From assembly GCA_964541305.1 (NCBI GenBank), contig CAZIPE010000002.1:1-64000 (forward strand): a DNA stretch of 64,000 nucleotides, read 5' to 3'. Source of the DNA: CAZIPE01 sp964541305. Lineage in GTDB: Bacteria; Patescibacteriota; Saccharimonadia; Saccharimonadales; UBA7683. The translations under genes were made by a program, and so were the position numbers. The notes under the pieces are model-generated. The model worked only from the letters and a program-made list of their open reading frames with translations. It was not told the DNA's origin and did not search any database. Positions 1 to 7,054 of the stretch are shown piece by piece (position 1 is the stretch's first letter; each line of letters opens with the position of its first letter).

Positions 1-11
1 AATCGTTGAGA

Positions 12-35
12 CAAAGAAAAAGAGCCTTTCGGCTC
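12..35 (-). terminator. Rho-independent terminator
   Basis: Read on the minus strand, a GAGCC stem, GAAA loop and GGCTC stem are followed by a T-rich run (complement of 12-21). It lies about 135 bp beyond the stop of the hydroxyacid dehydrogenase and could end that transcript. The plus-strand 34-codon ORF lies between them. Confidence 0.7.
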
Positions 36-48
36 ATAATTCAAACAT

Positions 49-153
49 TTGGTGCAATATCTAGAGTTATTTTTACACGATATTAGAGACGAGCTAGCTA
101 AATGGAGGGTACTTCTTGCTGTACCATATCAAGAATATATATTGGGTAAGTGA
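49..153 (+). CDS. conserved 34-codon ORF, copy 1
   Basis: Unrecognised short ORF starting at TTG 49 (or GTG 52) and ending at TGA 151. A second copy at 1132-1236 has the same length without indels. I count 23 of 34 residues identical outside the start, and every other change is conservative (D/E, L/I, V/L, K/R, A/T, G/S). Many nucleotide changes fall at synonymous third positions, which is the mark of protein-level selection. The central peptide LLAVPYQEY faintly resembles the LAVP strand of XisH/PD-(D/E)XK proteins; this is only a guess. No Shine-Dalgarno is visible. It runs convergently toward the 3' end of the dehydrogenase gene, and the similarity continues about 20 bp past the stop. It could be the surviving 3' end of a longer gene. 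Confidence 0.5.
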   Translation: MVQYLELFLHDIRDELAKWRVLLAVPYQEYILGK

Positions 154-169
154 GTGCTGCGACTTACAC

Positions 170-1072
170 CTAAGCCTTAGAAAGTATGTTCTGGGGCTTT
201 CCGTTTAAGTATGCCTCAACATTCTGAACTAAAATCTCAAGTCCGTTGGCAGCAGCTTGTTTTGTTACGCCTGCAACATGAGGGGTTACCAATATCTTTT
301 CGTTAGACATACACTTTTTGTAAAATGCGTTTGAAATATCAAAGAGTGGCTCTGGGTCGCAGTCAATTGCGGCTCCACCTACGACTCCATCTTCAATTGC
401 TTTTATAAGCCCGTCAATGTCATAGGTATAAGGGCGTGCAAATGTTACATAGAAAGCACCCTTTTTCATATTTGAGAAGAATTCCCCATCAAGTAAATTA
501 TTACTAGAAGGATTGCAGTTAAGCGCATTGATAACTACATCTGCATCTTTGGCTTTAGCCTCAAGGTCATCTCCGCGATTGAAGTAGCTGATATTCATTC
601 CGAATGCCGCGAGCCTATCGCCTACCTCTGTGCCTATAGTGCCATGACCAACTACTAAGACATTTTTACCCTCCACACTTTCTGTAGAAATAAAAGGATG
701 TTGCTCTGTAGTTCGCAGAAATGTTGGGAATTTACGGTAAAGAGAAAGAACCATAAAAACTGTCCACTCTACAATGGACTTACGATTGCCACCTTGTGCG
801 TTAGCTACATAGACATTCTTCTTTGCTAGCTCTTCGGAATTAAAACTACCGAGTTCAGTATACGGGTAGGTCACTAATACATCTTCTAGCTTCTCTAGGT
901 TTGAAAGAACATGGTCACCCCAGGTGCAGATAACATCGTAGCCCTTAACTTTACCAAGCCACTCTTCATCGTTCTTAACATCGCCCATTTTTTCTAGCTG
1001 TCCAACCGCTTCCAAGCGACTCTTTTGCTCATCAGTAAAGTTGAAATCACCATCAAGTAAAATTTTTTTCAT
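170..1072 (-). CDS. D-2-hydroxyacid dehydrogenase family (NAD-dependent)
   Basis: 300 aa, close to the usual 310-330 aa of D-isomer-specific 2-hydroxyacid dehydrogenases, cytosolic enzymes that reduce 2-keto acids with NAD(P)H. A Rossmann motif, VVGHGTIGTEV, lies near residue 140 and is followed by a basic FNRG region. The catalytic triad is visible as Arg in FARPY, the acidic DCDPEP segment and His in TPHVAG. The substrate cannot be told from sequence. It stands alone between two copies of a 34-codon ORF and is closed off by minus-strand terminators on both sides, so it looks like a single-gene cassette. The start ATG at 1072 is supported by the N-terminus MKKILLDGDF, typical of the family. 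Confidence 0.85.
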   Translation of the reverse strand: MKKILLDGDFNFTDEQKSRLEAVGQLEKMGDVKNDEEWLGKVKGYDVICTWGDHVLSNLEKLEDVLVTYPYTELGSFNSEELAKKNVYVANAQGGNRKSIVEWTVFMVLSLYRKFPTFLRTTEQHPFISTESVEGKNVLVVGHGTIGTEVGDRLAAFGMNISYFNRGDDLEAKAKDADVVINALNCNPSSNNLLDGEFFSNMKKGAFYVTFARPYTYDIDGLIKAIEDGVVGGAAIDCDPEPLFDISNAFYKKCMSNEKILVTPHVAGVTKQAAANGLEILVQNVEAYLNGKPQNILSKA

Positions 1073-1084
1073 AGCCTCATAATA

Positions 1085-1119
1085 ACAAAAACGCGCAGAA
1101 AAGTGTAAACTGCGCGTTT
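1085..1119 (-). terminator. Rho-independent terminator
   Basis: ACGCGCAG (1091-1098) pairs with CTGCGCGT (1110-1117) and is extended by A-T pairs. On the minus strand it is followed by TTTTTG. It would stop transcripts from the ATPase gene to the right before they enter the dehydrogenase gene. Confidence 0.7.
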
Positions 1120-1131
1120 GGTCTAACAGAT

Positions 1132-1236
1132 ATGGTGCAATACTTTGAGTTATTTTTACACGAAATCAGAGACGAGATAACTAAATGGAGACTGTTTCTG
1201 GCTGTCCCTTATCAAGAATATTTAATGAGTAGGTAA
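1132..1236 (+). CDS. conserved 34-codon ORF, copy 2
   Basis: ATG start at 1132, TAA at 1234. It is the partner of the ORF at 49-153, with identical length and only conservative amino-acid differences. It lies convergent to the ATPase gene and ends about 30 bp from that gene's stop, the same arrangement as copy 1 with the dehydrogenase. The alignable DNA extends past the stop to about 1258. The GGTGCAATA sequence at its start recurs in inverted orientation at 4084-4094, beyond the 5' end of the ATPase gene. The function is unknown. The alternative reading is that these are ends of a decayed repeat element, but the codon-wise substitution pattern favours a translated product. Confidence 0.5.
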   Translation: MVQYFELFLHEIRDEITKWRLFLAVPYQEYLMSR

Positions 1237-1250
1237 GTGGCGGGAGTTAC

Positions 1251-1277
1251 ATAGCCCAACCGCTAGGCTATATTTTG
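1251..1277 (+). terminator. weak plus-strand terminator
   Basis: ATAGCC (1251-1256) pairs with GGCTAT (1266-1271) across a 9-nt loop and is followed by ATTTTG. It lies just after the second 34-codon ORF and overlaps the stop of the convergent ATPase gene. The stem is short. Confidence 0.35.
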
Positions 1278-4033
1278 TATTTGTCTTTGCGTTTTTCAAA
1301 CGCTTCTTTACCTCCATCGAGTATATCAATAGCGTGTTCGCGTATACCGCATGTCTCAAGAACATACTGGTTACTCACCCTGTCCCTGCTGTCCTCAATA
1401 GCTCCCGTATAATAGTCAAATGTCTTGGAGGCTCGGTTTTTTCTATCAGCACCGTGTCTATTGGCTACTATAATCTGCTCTGAGTCTGCGCCTATCACTA
1501 GGTTAGCGTTGTGACTGACCATGAGTATCTGGCGTTCTTTCTTACGATGTACTAAGTATGGAACAATATATTCATATATAGACCTACTGTCGAGGTCATC
1601 TTCGGGCTGGTCGATTAAAAGCGGCCAAGCATCATCAGACTCATCTAGTATCAAAGTAAGTGCAAATAGTGCCTGTTTACCAGGAGTCATAGAAGACAGT
1701 TTAAAACCACCAATCTTGTCTCCTTCAAGTGTGGCATTAAACCTAACTTCTTCAGCGGTACAGAGGGCTGCTATAGCCGCTTGTTTTTTATTTTGATTAA
1801 CCCTTAGTTTTTGCGAGGCATTCATGTAATCCAAAAAACTGCCTACTTCGGAGCGTATTTTCGCCAAATCAATTACCCCATCATCCAAATACGGACTGCT
1901 ATCACGCCTATTAAATTTCTCAGAAAGCTCTTCTATAGTCTCATCGTTAAATCCAATCTCTACACCAAAGTCCATCTCAGTTTGGCTTTGGTCGATGCCT
2001 GAGAAAACCTGGCTCAGGCTCAAGTGTGTCTGCGACCTAGTCAGTACAGCTCCGTTTATCTTTTGCACAAGCTCTTTTTTCTTATCCTGATATTCGCCAA
2101 TCAGTTTCTCTTTTGTCTCGATCTCACTGATTACTGCGGACTGTTTATTGAAATTATCGACTAGCTTGGATAACTGAATGTTCTTTTGTTGCTTCTCTAT
2201 TAGAGCTTTATTAGTAGTCTTTATGCCTTCGATTTCTTGATTGAGCTTTTGTTCTTCTGTCGCCAAGTTTTGGCGATAAGCTAATATTTTAGCTTTTACA
2301 TCAGTAGCTATTTTCTCGCTAGCCGAGTCCAGAACAACATTAATCTGGTCAGATAACTTAATCGGTAATGAGTGGAGTGATGGATGGAAATTTATAGTAG
2401 GCTGGATGTTACCAACACTGGGCGTTGAGGAGTCATTGTAGAAGGGTGCGATAGAATTCTTTTCTGAGCCTATGTCTGTAAGTCTGGATTGACGCTGCGT
2501 TATTTGCTCAACCACAGACTGATAGCTATCAATATCGGCTTGGCTTAATGAGAGACTCTTCTTTAATGTATCAATCTGCGCTTTATACGCATTTTTAGCC
2601 GCCTCAATAGATTTTTTATCACCAAGATTAGATATCTCCTCTTGTAAATCTTTGATACCTTGGTCGTAATCAAACCACTGGCTTGTTGCTTCGCGAATTA
2701 TGTCGTTGGCGCTCGCAACATCGTTGTTTGTCTTTTCGTATTGTGTCTTTACCGCAGAATGATTTGCGAATAATACTGGCTGTATTTTTTTAGTAATCTC
2801 TTCAGGTCGCTTACTGATCGAGTAAAGATAGTTCTGCGGAATATAAATTATGCGTCCTTCTTCAGACTCCCCGATCCCCCATTCAACCTTGCATACTATG
2901 CCACCTACATCCTGCCAAGTCTTACCGGCAGCCGGACCAATCTTGTTTCGGTCTCTTTCTTCCTGAGCAGCCATTTGGCGCAAGATGGTGTCTTCTGGAT
3001 TTATCGAGTGGGCGATATACGCCAAAAGTGCCGACTTACCAGACGAACGGCTTCCGATTATGGAAGTTAAGTTGCTGTTCAATACAATCTCTTCGGGAAA
3101 ATCATTTGTACCACTGAATGTTACTCGCTTAATGTATTTATACGGTTCTTTCTCATCCGGCTTTAAGTCTTGTATTTTAACCCGCTCTAGCGGCTCAATC
3201 AGTGTTTGCTGTAAGCCCTCAAAAGTAGGATTGGCTTTAATCCATGTAATCTCTTTTTGCGCACCTTCGATAGTAATGCTCTTGCCAAGCCAGTTCGATA
3301 AATCTGTGAAGTTGTGAGCATCTGAACAACTATAAACCGGCTTCTGTTGTATTTGCTGTTCGTCATCCTCTAATCTGTCTTTGTTCAAAAAGAAATCAGT
3401 ATTCTGTGAGCCACCAAAATACCCATCGCTAAACTTATCTATTTGGTCTGATATGTTAAGTTTTCGATTTCTGCCTCTCTGTGCGCGTACACCATCGTTA
3501 TTAGCCGCGGTGATAATAAGTAGCTTATCCTGTCGGTCTGCTTTCTTGCCAAATGTTAGCTCTACAGCCTCTTCAACACTCTTTCTTGTTACGGTTGCCG
3601 ACTCATAATCACCTGTTGCCAGTTCAGTGCATGGCTTATGACGGTCGTTTCCATCCGTTAGTTCAGTCTTGAGTTTACTTAAGAATTCCTGCGCTTTAGC
3701 ATGTGTGATATCTGGAGGAAATAGAACATGAAAGTTAACTTCTTCCTGGACTTGGTTTACGCTCTCATTTAACCTTAGCTCGATGTTAGGGAAGAATACT
3801 TTTGTCGAGTCTGGATATTTCTCAAAGAACTTCTCCGTAAAGTTAAAATAACCATTTACGCTGAAATAGTCTGTGATACCTATTACCTCTACATCCGAGT
3901 TCTCTATGTCCTCACAGAACTTATCAAGAACATCGCCTGTATGTTCATAACCATCTGATAACTTGGTGCCTGGCAAATGCACATGCAAATCCCACTTGCG
4001 CCATTCTGAACCCCTGGGATATGTTATGCTCAT
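1268..4033 (-). CDS. PHP-domain/SMC-like ATPase (TrlF type)
   Basis: 921 aa in two parts. The first ~270 residues form a PHP-type metal phosphoesterase: DLHVHLPGT near residue 16, GITDYFS near 52, and CSDAHNF near 238 as the last metal motif. The remainder is an ABC/SMC-like ATPase with Walker A GSRSSGKS near residue 330, about 300 residues of coiled coil, a signature-like SSMTPGKQA, Walker B LLIDQPEDDLD and a terminal SHNANL histidine switch. This fusion is known as the TrlF family and is grouped with conflict and defence ATPases. A nucleic-acid-processing role is inferred. It is intact and stands alone. Its position between an inverted GGTGCAATA pair and beside a recombinase suggests mobile cargo. 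Confidence 0.85.
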   Translation of the reverse strand: MSITYPRGSEWRKWDLHVHLPGTKLSDGYEHTGDVLDKFCEDIENSDVEVIGITDYFSVNGYFNFTEKFFEKYPDSTKVFFPNIELRLNESVNQVQEEVNFHVLFPPDITHAKAQEFLSKLKTELTDGNDRHKPCTELATGDYESATVTRKSVEEAVELTFGKKADRQDKLLIITAANNDGVRAQRGRNRKLNISDQIDKFSDGYFGGSQNTDFFLNKDRLEDDEQQIQQKPVYSCSDAHNFTDLSNWLGKSITIEGAQKEITWIKANPTFEGLQQTLIEPLERVKIQDLKPDEKEPYKYIKRVTFSGTNDFPEEIVLNSNLTSIIGSRSSGKSALLAYIAHSINPEDTILRQMAAQEERDRNKIGPAAGKTWQDVGGIVCKVEWGIGESEEGRIIYIPQNYLYSISKRPEEITKKIQPVLFANHSAVKTQYEKTNNDVASANDIIREATSQWFDYDQGIKDLQEEISNLGDKKSIEAAKNAYKAQIDTLKKSLSLSQADIDSYQSVVEQITQRQSRLTDIGSEKNSIAPFYNDSSTPSVGNIQPTINFHPSLHSLPIKLSDQINVVLDSASEKIATDVKAKILAYRQNLATEEQKLNQEIEGIKTTNKALIEKQQKNIQLSKLVDNFNKQSAVISEIETKEKLIGEYQDKKKELVQKINGAVLTRSQTHLSLSQVFSGIDQSQTEMDFGVEIGFNDETIEELSEKFNRRDSSPYLDDGVIDLAKIRSEVGSFLDYMNASQKLRVNQNKKQAAIAALCTAEEVRFNATLEGDKIGGFKLSSMTPGKQALFALTLILDESDDAWPLLIDQPEDDLDSRSIYEYIVPYLVHRKKERQILMVSHNANLVIGADSEQIIVANRHGADRKNRASKTFDYYTGAIEDSRDRVSNQYVLETCGIREHAIDILDGGKEAFEKRKDKYKI

Positions 4034-4446
4034 CTCGCCTCATCTTTCTTCTTCTATAGCTTACTCTATTTTAACTGATTTTATATATTGCACCACAAAT
4101 ATGGAAGAATATGAGGCGGGGTGGTCGTCTTCCATCTCTGTTCGTATGACTCCGCCGTATAAATGCCGAATTTTTGGGGGTAACTTTGAACATGTATCTT
4201 TGGGGCGCTGAAAACGCACACCTATTGCTTGATTAAACCAATTAACAGCTGGCGCTGCACCATAAGAAACTATATAATCAGAGCTGTCTAAAACCAGTGT
4301 TAATAATCGCATTTTTTGCGTGTTTGTGCTTAGAAATGGGCGACTCGCGTAAAAGTGCAAAGCGCAAGCTAACACTGGTTTTAGACGACCTGCGGGTCGT
4401 CCTTTTTTATGGAATTGACCTGCGTAATAAATAAAGGAGGTCCAAA
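4034..4446. other. 413-bp non-coding stretch with long inverted repeat
   Basis: No convincing gene. ATATTGCACCA at 4084-4094 is the reverse complement of the start of the 34-codon repeats. A 17-bp perfect inverted repeat (4286-4302 with 4370-4386, core CTAAAACCAGTGTTA) encloses about 67 bp that contains the small hairpin CGCA-TTTTTT-TGCG. The right arm merges into a terminator at 4384-4408. The whole could be a structured RNA or a recombination or regulatory site. Confidence 0.5.
4384..4408 (+). terminator. Rho-independent terminator
   Basis: GACGACC (4384-4390), loop TGC and GGGTCGTC (4394-4401) are followed by CTTTTTT. It is a strong plus-strand terminator, but no plus-strand gene lies directly upstream. 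It may end an RNA that begins in the inverted-repeat region. The left arm is shared with the longer 17-bp repeat, so alternative folding is possible. Confidence 0.7.
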
Positions 4447-4587
4447 GTGGATGCACCAAAATCAAATTATGTAAGACAGCAAAAGGGTCACAGTATCATA
4501 TTACATTTGTTTCTGTGCTTGATAGCTGTAGGTCTTTTTACTATTCCGTACTACTCACTAAGCCCAAATCATTACTGGCACATATAA
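4447..4587 (+). CDS. small single-span membrane protein (SPNHYWH type)
   Basis: 46 aa from GTG 4447, with AGGAGG at 4435-4440 six bases before the start, which decides it. The peptide has a charged head (KSNYVRQQKGHS), one hydrophobic helix (about residues 17-35) and the C-terminal motif SPNHYWHI. From memory, small proteins with a KGHS...hydrophobic...SPNHYWH pattern occur in Gram-positive mobile elements, often near recombinase genes; their function is not known to me. It is the first gene of the plus-strand series leading to the serine recombinase. Confidence 0.6.
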   Translation: MDAPKSNYVRQQKGHSIILHLFLCLIAVGLFTIPYYSLSPNHYWHI

Positions 4588-4776
4588 GCTGTGGTATATT
4601 AGAACTACATTAACAATCCCGTATTTCTTGTAGCAGCTATCGTGGAGACAGACCCACTAAAAAGACCTGGGGCTGCGCACCAAATTATAGCTGTAAGTAT
4701 TAACGAGGACGACTCGGCATAAAACGGGCTTACGCGCGGACTAACCTGAAGCATAGCTTCAAGAAAGTCTTTCGTG
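4588..4776 (+). other. short stretch with possible 26-codon ORF
   Basis: A GTG-initiated ORF of 26 codons (4642-4722) is rich in acidic residues near its end. It is flanked by a 7-bp inverted repeat CAGCTAT/ATAGCTG around 4634-4692. I cannot say whether it is translated; a folded leader RNA is equally possible. Confidence 0.25.
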
Positions 4777-4899
4777 ATGCCCGTGACATCTCAAAAAGCA
4801 GTAAAGAAGCGCACTAATAGTGTGGCGCTCAGTAAGCAGGAAGCGCTGGATTTTGCGCAGCTTATTTTAGATATCTATAAGAACAAGAAACGATCGTAG
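4777..4899 (+). CDS. small basic protein of unknown function
   Basis: 40 codons from ATG 4777 to TAG 4897. The product starts with a Lys/Arg-rich stretch (QKAVKKRTN), followed by a predicted amphipathic helix (ALSKQEALDFAQLILDIYK) and a basic tail. No homologue is recognised and no clear Shine-Dalgarno is seen. Its position in the plus-strand series before the recombinase, and its small basic helical make-up, would suit a directionality factor or regulator, but that is inference from context only. Confidence 0.4.
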   Translation: MPVTSQKAVKKRTNSVALSKQEALDFAQLILDIYKNKKRS

Positions 4900-4921
4900 G
4901 CGTGAAGGTCAGGACAAGACC

Positions 4922-5032
4922 ATGCAATTCATTAAACTAATTCAATCACAAATAGCAGCAGGGGTCTCTGATGGTCCTGAATTGCGGGCATTGTTCCCAG
5001 AGACCCCTGCTATTGTTCGGGAGGATAACTAA
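4922..5032 (+). CDS. 36-codon ORF coupled to the recombinase
   Basis: ATG 4922 to TAA 5030. The last base of its stop is the first base of the recombinase start (TAATG), an arrangement typical of translational coupling. GGGAGG upstream of the junction serves as a ribosome site for the next gene. A 14-bp perfect inverted repeat (4957-4970 and 4998-5011) is embedded in the reading frame. The sequence starts MQFIKLIQSQIAAG and has no recognised domain. It may be a leader peptide whose translation opens the hairpin, or simply coding sequence over an operator. Confidence 0.45.
   Translation: MQFIKLIQSQIAAGVSDGPELRALFPETPAIVREDN
4957..5011 (+). promoter_or_regulatory. 14-bp inverted repeat before recombinase
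   Basis: AGCAGGGGTCTCTG at 4957-4970 is exactly mirrored by CAGAGACCCCTGCT at 4998-5011, across a 27-bp spacer, 20 bp before the recombinase start. No T-run follows, so it is not an ordinary terminator. It could be an operator for autoregulation, an RNA attenuator, or recombinase binding arms of an attachment site. Confidence 0.55.
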
Positions 5033-6585
5033 TGGGAAGGATACTTGCAATAGCAAACTGCCGCGTCTCAAGCGAAGAGCAGGTACAAAACGGTAGTCTA
5101 AGTAGACAAAGAATGTCGGTAGAAAGAGCCTCGAAAGAGCTAGGAGCAGAACTTATTCAAGTCTGGTCGGGTGGCGTTTCTAGCAAAAAGGGCACAAACA
5201 TTAGCAGGGACGATTTACTTGAAATGCTGCAGTTATGCAAAAACAACCCTTCGATCAAGTATGCAATTTTTGATGAGCTTGATAGATTTATGCGCTCAAT
5301 GTTAGAACTTGCTCATTTTATTGTTGAGTTCAAGAAACTAGGAGTGAGGGTTGTATTTGCATCACAGCCCGACCTCAAGACGGACACTGCTGCTGATACC
5401 CTGCTTTTGATGCTTGAGGCATTCAAGGCTGAGGGTAGCAATGAAGAAAGACAACGAAAATCAGTTTCAGGACAAACGACTGCTGGGATACAAGGACGGT
5501 ATACTTACCATCCCAAGTCTGGCTATATGAAGGGCACTCTGAGCGGAGTCCATGTTATACATCCCGAGAGAGGTGTCGCACTACAGATGGTACTTAAACG
5601 CCTCGCTGCTGGCTTAGTAAGTCCTACTAATGCGCTGATTGAGCTAAACAGGAGTGCCTATACTAAAACACGATCGCACATAAAAATGGACAAATTTAGA
5701 GAGAAAGCTACTGACCCATATTATGCCGGAGCAGTAGTTATTGATAAGCAAGTTAAAGTAAATAACCCGCACGGTCAACATGAGCCCCTGATAACACTTG
5801 AGGAGCACTATAGACTTGTAGAAATTTTTGACAATAAGCCGAAATACCAAGTTGGTCCAAAGCGTAACGGAAACCCCAAATTTCCACTTAATAATTTAAT
5901 GGAACATGTAAGCTGTGTTGAGCTAAAGAACAAGGGAAGGTTGGTTGGCTATGACCATTCTAACGGTAAATACAATAAAGTATATCAAAAATACCGTTGT
6001 CGATCTTGTAACCAATACTGGCATAAACAGGATGTAGACAGTGAAGTGATTAATCTGTTTGAGCGGTATGAAATGTCGCCAGAGACGCAAAGAAAAATAA
6101 TAGACGCCCTGAAAATTGTATGGGTTAAAGATCGTGAGAATAAGGTCCACGAAGAGCGGTCACTTAGATTGACTATGGCTAATCTAGAGAAAGTCATAGA
6201 GCAAAAGGTGGAAAGTGCCACAGATGACTCTAATAGCGCCATTAAAAGCGACATCTTAAAGATAATCGAAAAGAAAAAAGATGAACTCTTGCATCTAGAA
6301 AAACAATTCAAGAAACTTACTTCCGAAGAGGAAGAAAACAAACAAGAATTTATGGAGTTTGCCTTCAGCTTTATTCAAGAGACCGGAAAGTACTTTCTTG
6401 AGCCTTATATAACTAAAGAATACAGGATGTTGTGTAAACAAATGCTATTTCCAGACGGAATTTATATAAATCCAGACGGAAAAGTTTACACACCCAAAGT
6501 AAGCGCATTCTACAGATGGTCGGAAATTAAAAAGGACGCCGAAGCGTCCGAAATATCCCAAATGGTGCGGGTGAAGAGACTCTAA
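5032..6585 (+). CDS. large serine recombinase
   Basis: 517 aa, the size of phage/ICE large serine integrases, which join attP and attB through a serine-DNA intermediate. The resolvase fold is at residues ~4-150 with the nucleophile in NCRVSSEEQ (Ser13) and DELDRFMRS near residue 85. A recombinase domain follows, then a zinc ribbon with CRSC near residue 323 and a long Lys/Glu coiled coil (~370-440). Its TAATG start is coupled to a 36-codon ORF. The 3' end runs 23 bp into the minus-strand tRNA-Gly gene, so the last codons (MVRVKRL) read antisense to the tRNA. This suggests integration at the tRNA 3' end. The gene appears intact. Confidence 0.9.
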   Translation: MGRILAIANCRVSSEEQVQNGSLSRQRMSVERASKELGAELIQVWSGGVSSKKGTNISRDDLLEMLQLCKNNPSIKYAIFDELDRFMRSMLELAHFIVEFKKLGVRVVFASQPDLKTDTAADTLLLMLEAFKAEGSNEERQRKSVSGQTTAGIQGRYTYHPKSGYMKGTLSGVHVIHPERGVALQMVLKRLAAGLVSPTNALIELNRSAYTKTRSHIKMDKFREKATDPYYAGAVVIDKQVKVNNPHGQHEPLITLEEHYRLVEIFDNKPKYQVGPKRNGNPKFPLNNLMEHVSCVELKNKGRLVGYDHSNGKYNKVYQKYRCRSCNQYWHKQDVDSEVINLFERYEMSPETQRKIIDALKIVWVKDRENKVHEERSLRLTMANLEKVIEQKVESATDDSNSAIKSDILKIIEKKKDELLHLEKQFKKLTSEEEENKQEFMEFAFSFIQETGKYFLEPYITKEYRMLCKQMLFPDGIYINPDGKVYTPKVSAFYRWSEIKKDAEASEISQMVRVKRL

Positions 6586-6639
6586 CTCTCGACCTCTTCC
6601 TTGGCAAGGAAGCGCTCTAAACAACTGAGCTACACCCGC
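6563..6639 (-). tRNA. tRNA-Gly (GCC)
   Basis: Cloverleaf on the minus strand: acceptor GCGGGTG/CACCCGC, discriminator A, encoded CCA (6563-6565), and anticodon loop TTGCCAA giving GCC. The T-loop is slightly atypical. The 3' half overlaps the end of the serine recombinase gene, marking the likely attachment site. Confidence 0.9.
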
Positions 6640-6646
6640 ATGGTCG

Positions 6647-6830
6647 TGGTGGCTCCTCCCAGACAGCGGGCTACGCCCTCTTTTCCACCCCATCATGCTT
6701 GACATACATGTCTGCGCGTGACTTCGTTTCACCGACTGGTTGCTACGCAACTGTCCAGTTCTCGTCTGGTCGTCACCTTCAAGGTGCTTACATTTTACAA
6801 ATGTAGTGTTCATGGTGGCTCCTCCCAGAC
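6647..6830. repeat. 18-bp direct repeat of the tRNA-Phe 3' end
   Basis: TGGTGGCTCCTCCCAGAC occurs at 6647-6664 and again at 6813-6830, where it is the CCA, acceptor and T-arm end of tRNA-Phe. The 148 bp between them hold no gene but three hairpins whose loop is TAC: 6668-6678 (GGGC arms), 6739-6751 (GTTGC arms) and 6789-6805 (TACATTT arms). A duplicated tRNA 3' end is the classic scar of integrase-mediated insertion, so this may be a remnant or a minimal element. Confidence 0.6.
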
Positions 6831-6888
6831 TCGAACTGGGGACACAAGGCTCTTCAAGCCTCTGCTCTACCAACTGAGCTAAAGAGCC
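6813..6888 (-). tRNA. tRNA-Phe (GAA)
   Basis: Acceptor GGCTCTT/AGGAGCC, discriminator A and encoded CCA. The anticodon stem AGGCT/AGCCT has loop TGAAG-type bases giving GAA. The T-arm is regular with TTCGAGT. Its last 18 nt are duplicated at 6647-6664. Confidence 0.93.
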
Positions 6889-6907
6889 ACATCAGAACTA
6901 TTGTAAA

Positions 6908-6984
6908 TGGTGGGTGATGAGGGACTCGAACCCCCGACCCTCTCGGTGTAAACGAGATGCTCTAGCCAACTGAGCTAATCACCC
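6908..6984 (-). tRNA. tRNA-Val (TAC)
   Basis: Acceptor GGGTGAT/ATCACCC with A discriminator and encoded CCA. Anticodon stem TCTCG/CGAGA with loop TTTACAC gives TAC. Regular D- and T-arms. Divergent from the homing endonuclease gene. Confidence 0.93.
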
Positions 6985-7041
6985 ATAGATATAACAGGAT
7001 TTAATATACAGTATTATTACACACACTTCAAGCTACATTGG

Positions 7042-7047
7042 TATACT
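7042..7047 (+). promoter_or_regulatory. -10 box, leaderless type
   Basis: TATACT ends 7 nt before the endonuclease ATG at 7055, so the transcript would start at or next to the start codon. No clear -35 is seen. Confidence 0.5.
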
Positions 7048-7054
7048 ATATACT

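Noticed and set aside
4286..4386. CTAAAACC / GGTTTTAG arms resemble parts of CRISPR repeats or a tracrRNA
   Set aside because: Only two inverted arms exist, no spaced direct repeats and no cas gene is in the window.
4061..4465. 134-codon minus-strand frame
   Set aside because: It crosses the inverted repeat and terminator, has no ribosome site or recognisable fold, and overlaps the SD and start of the SPNHYWH gene.
6445..6873. 142-codon minus-strand frame across the tRNAs
   Set aside because: It is a translation of tRNA-Gly, the hairpin segment and tRNA-Phe; no coding signal.
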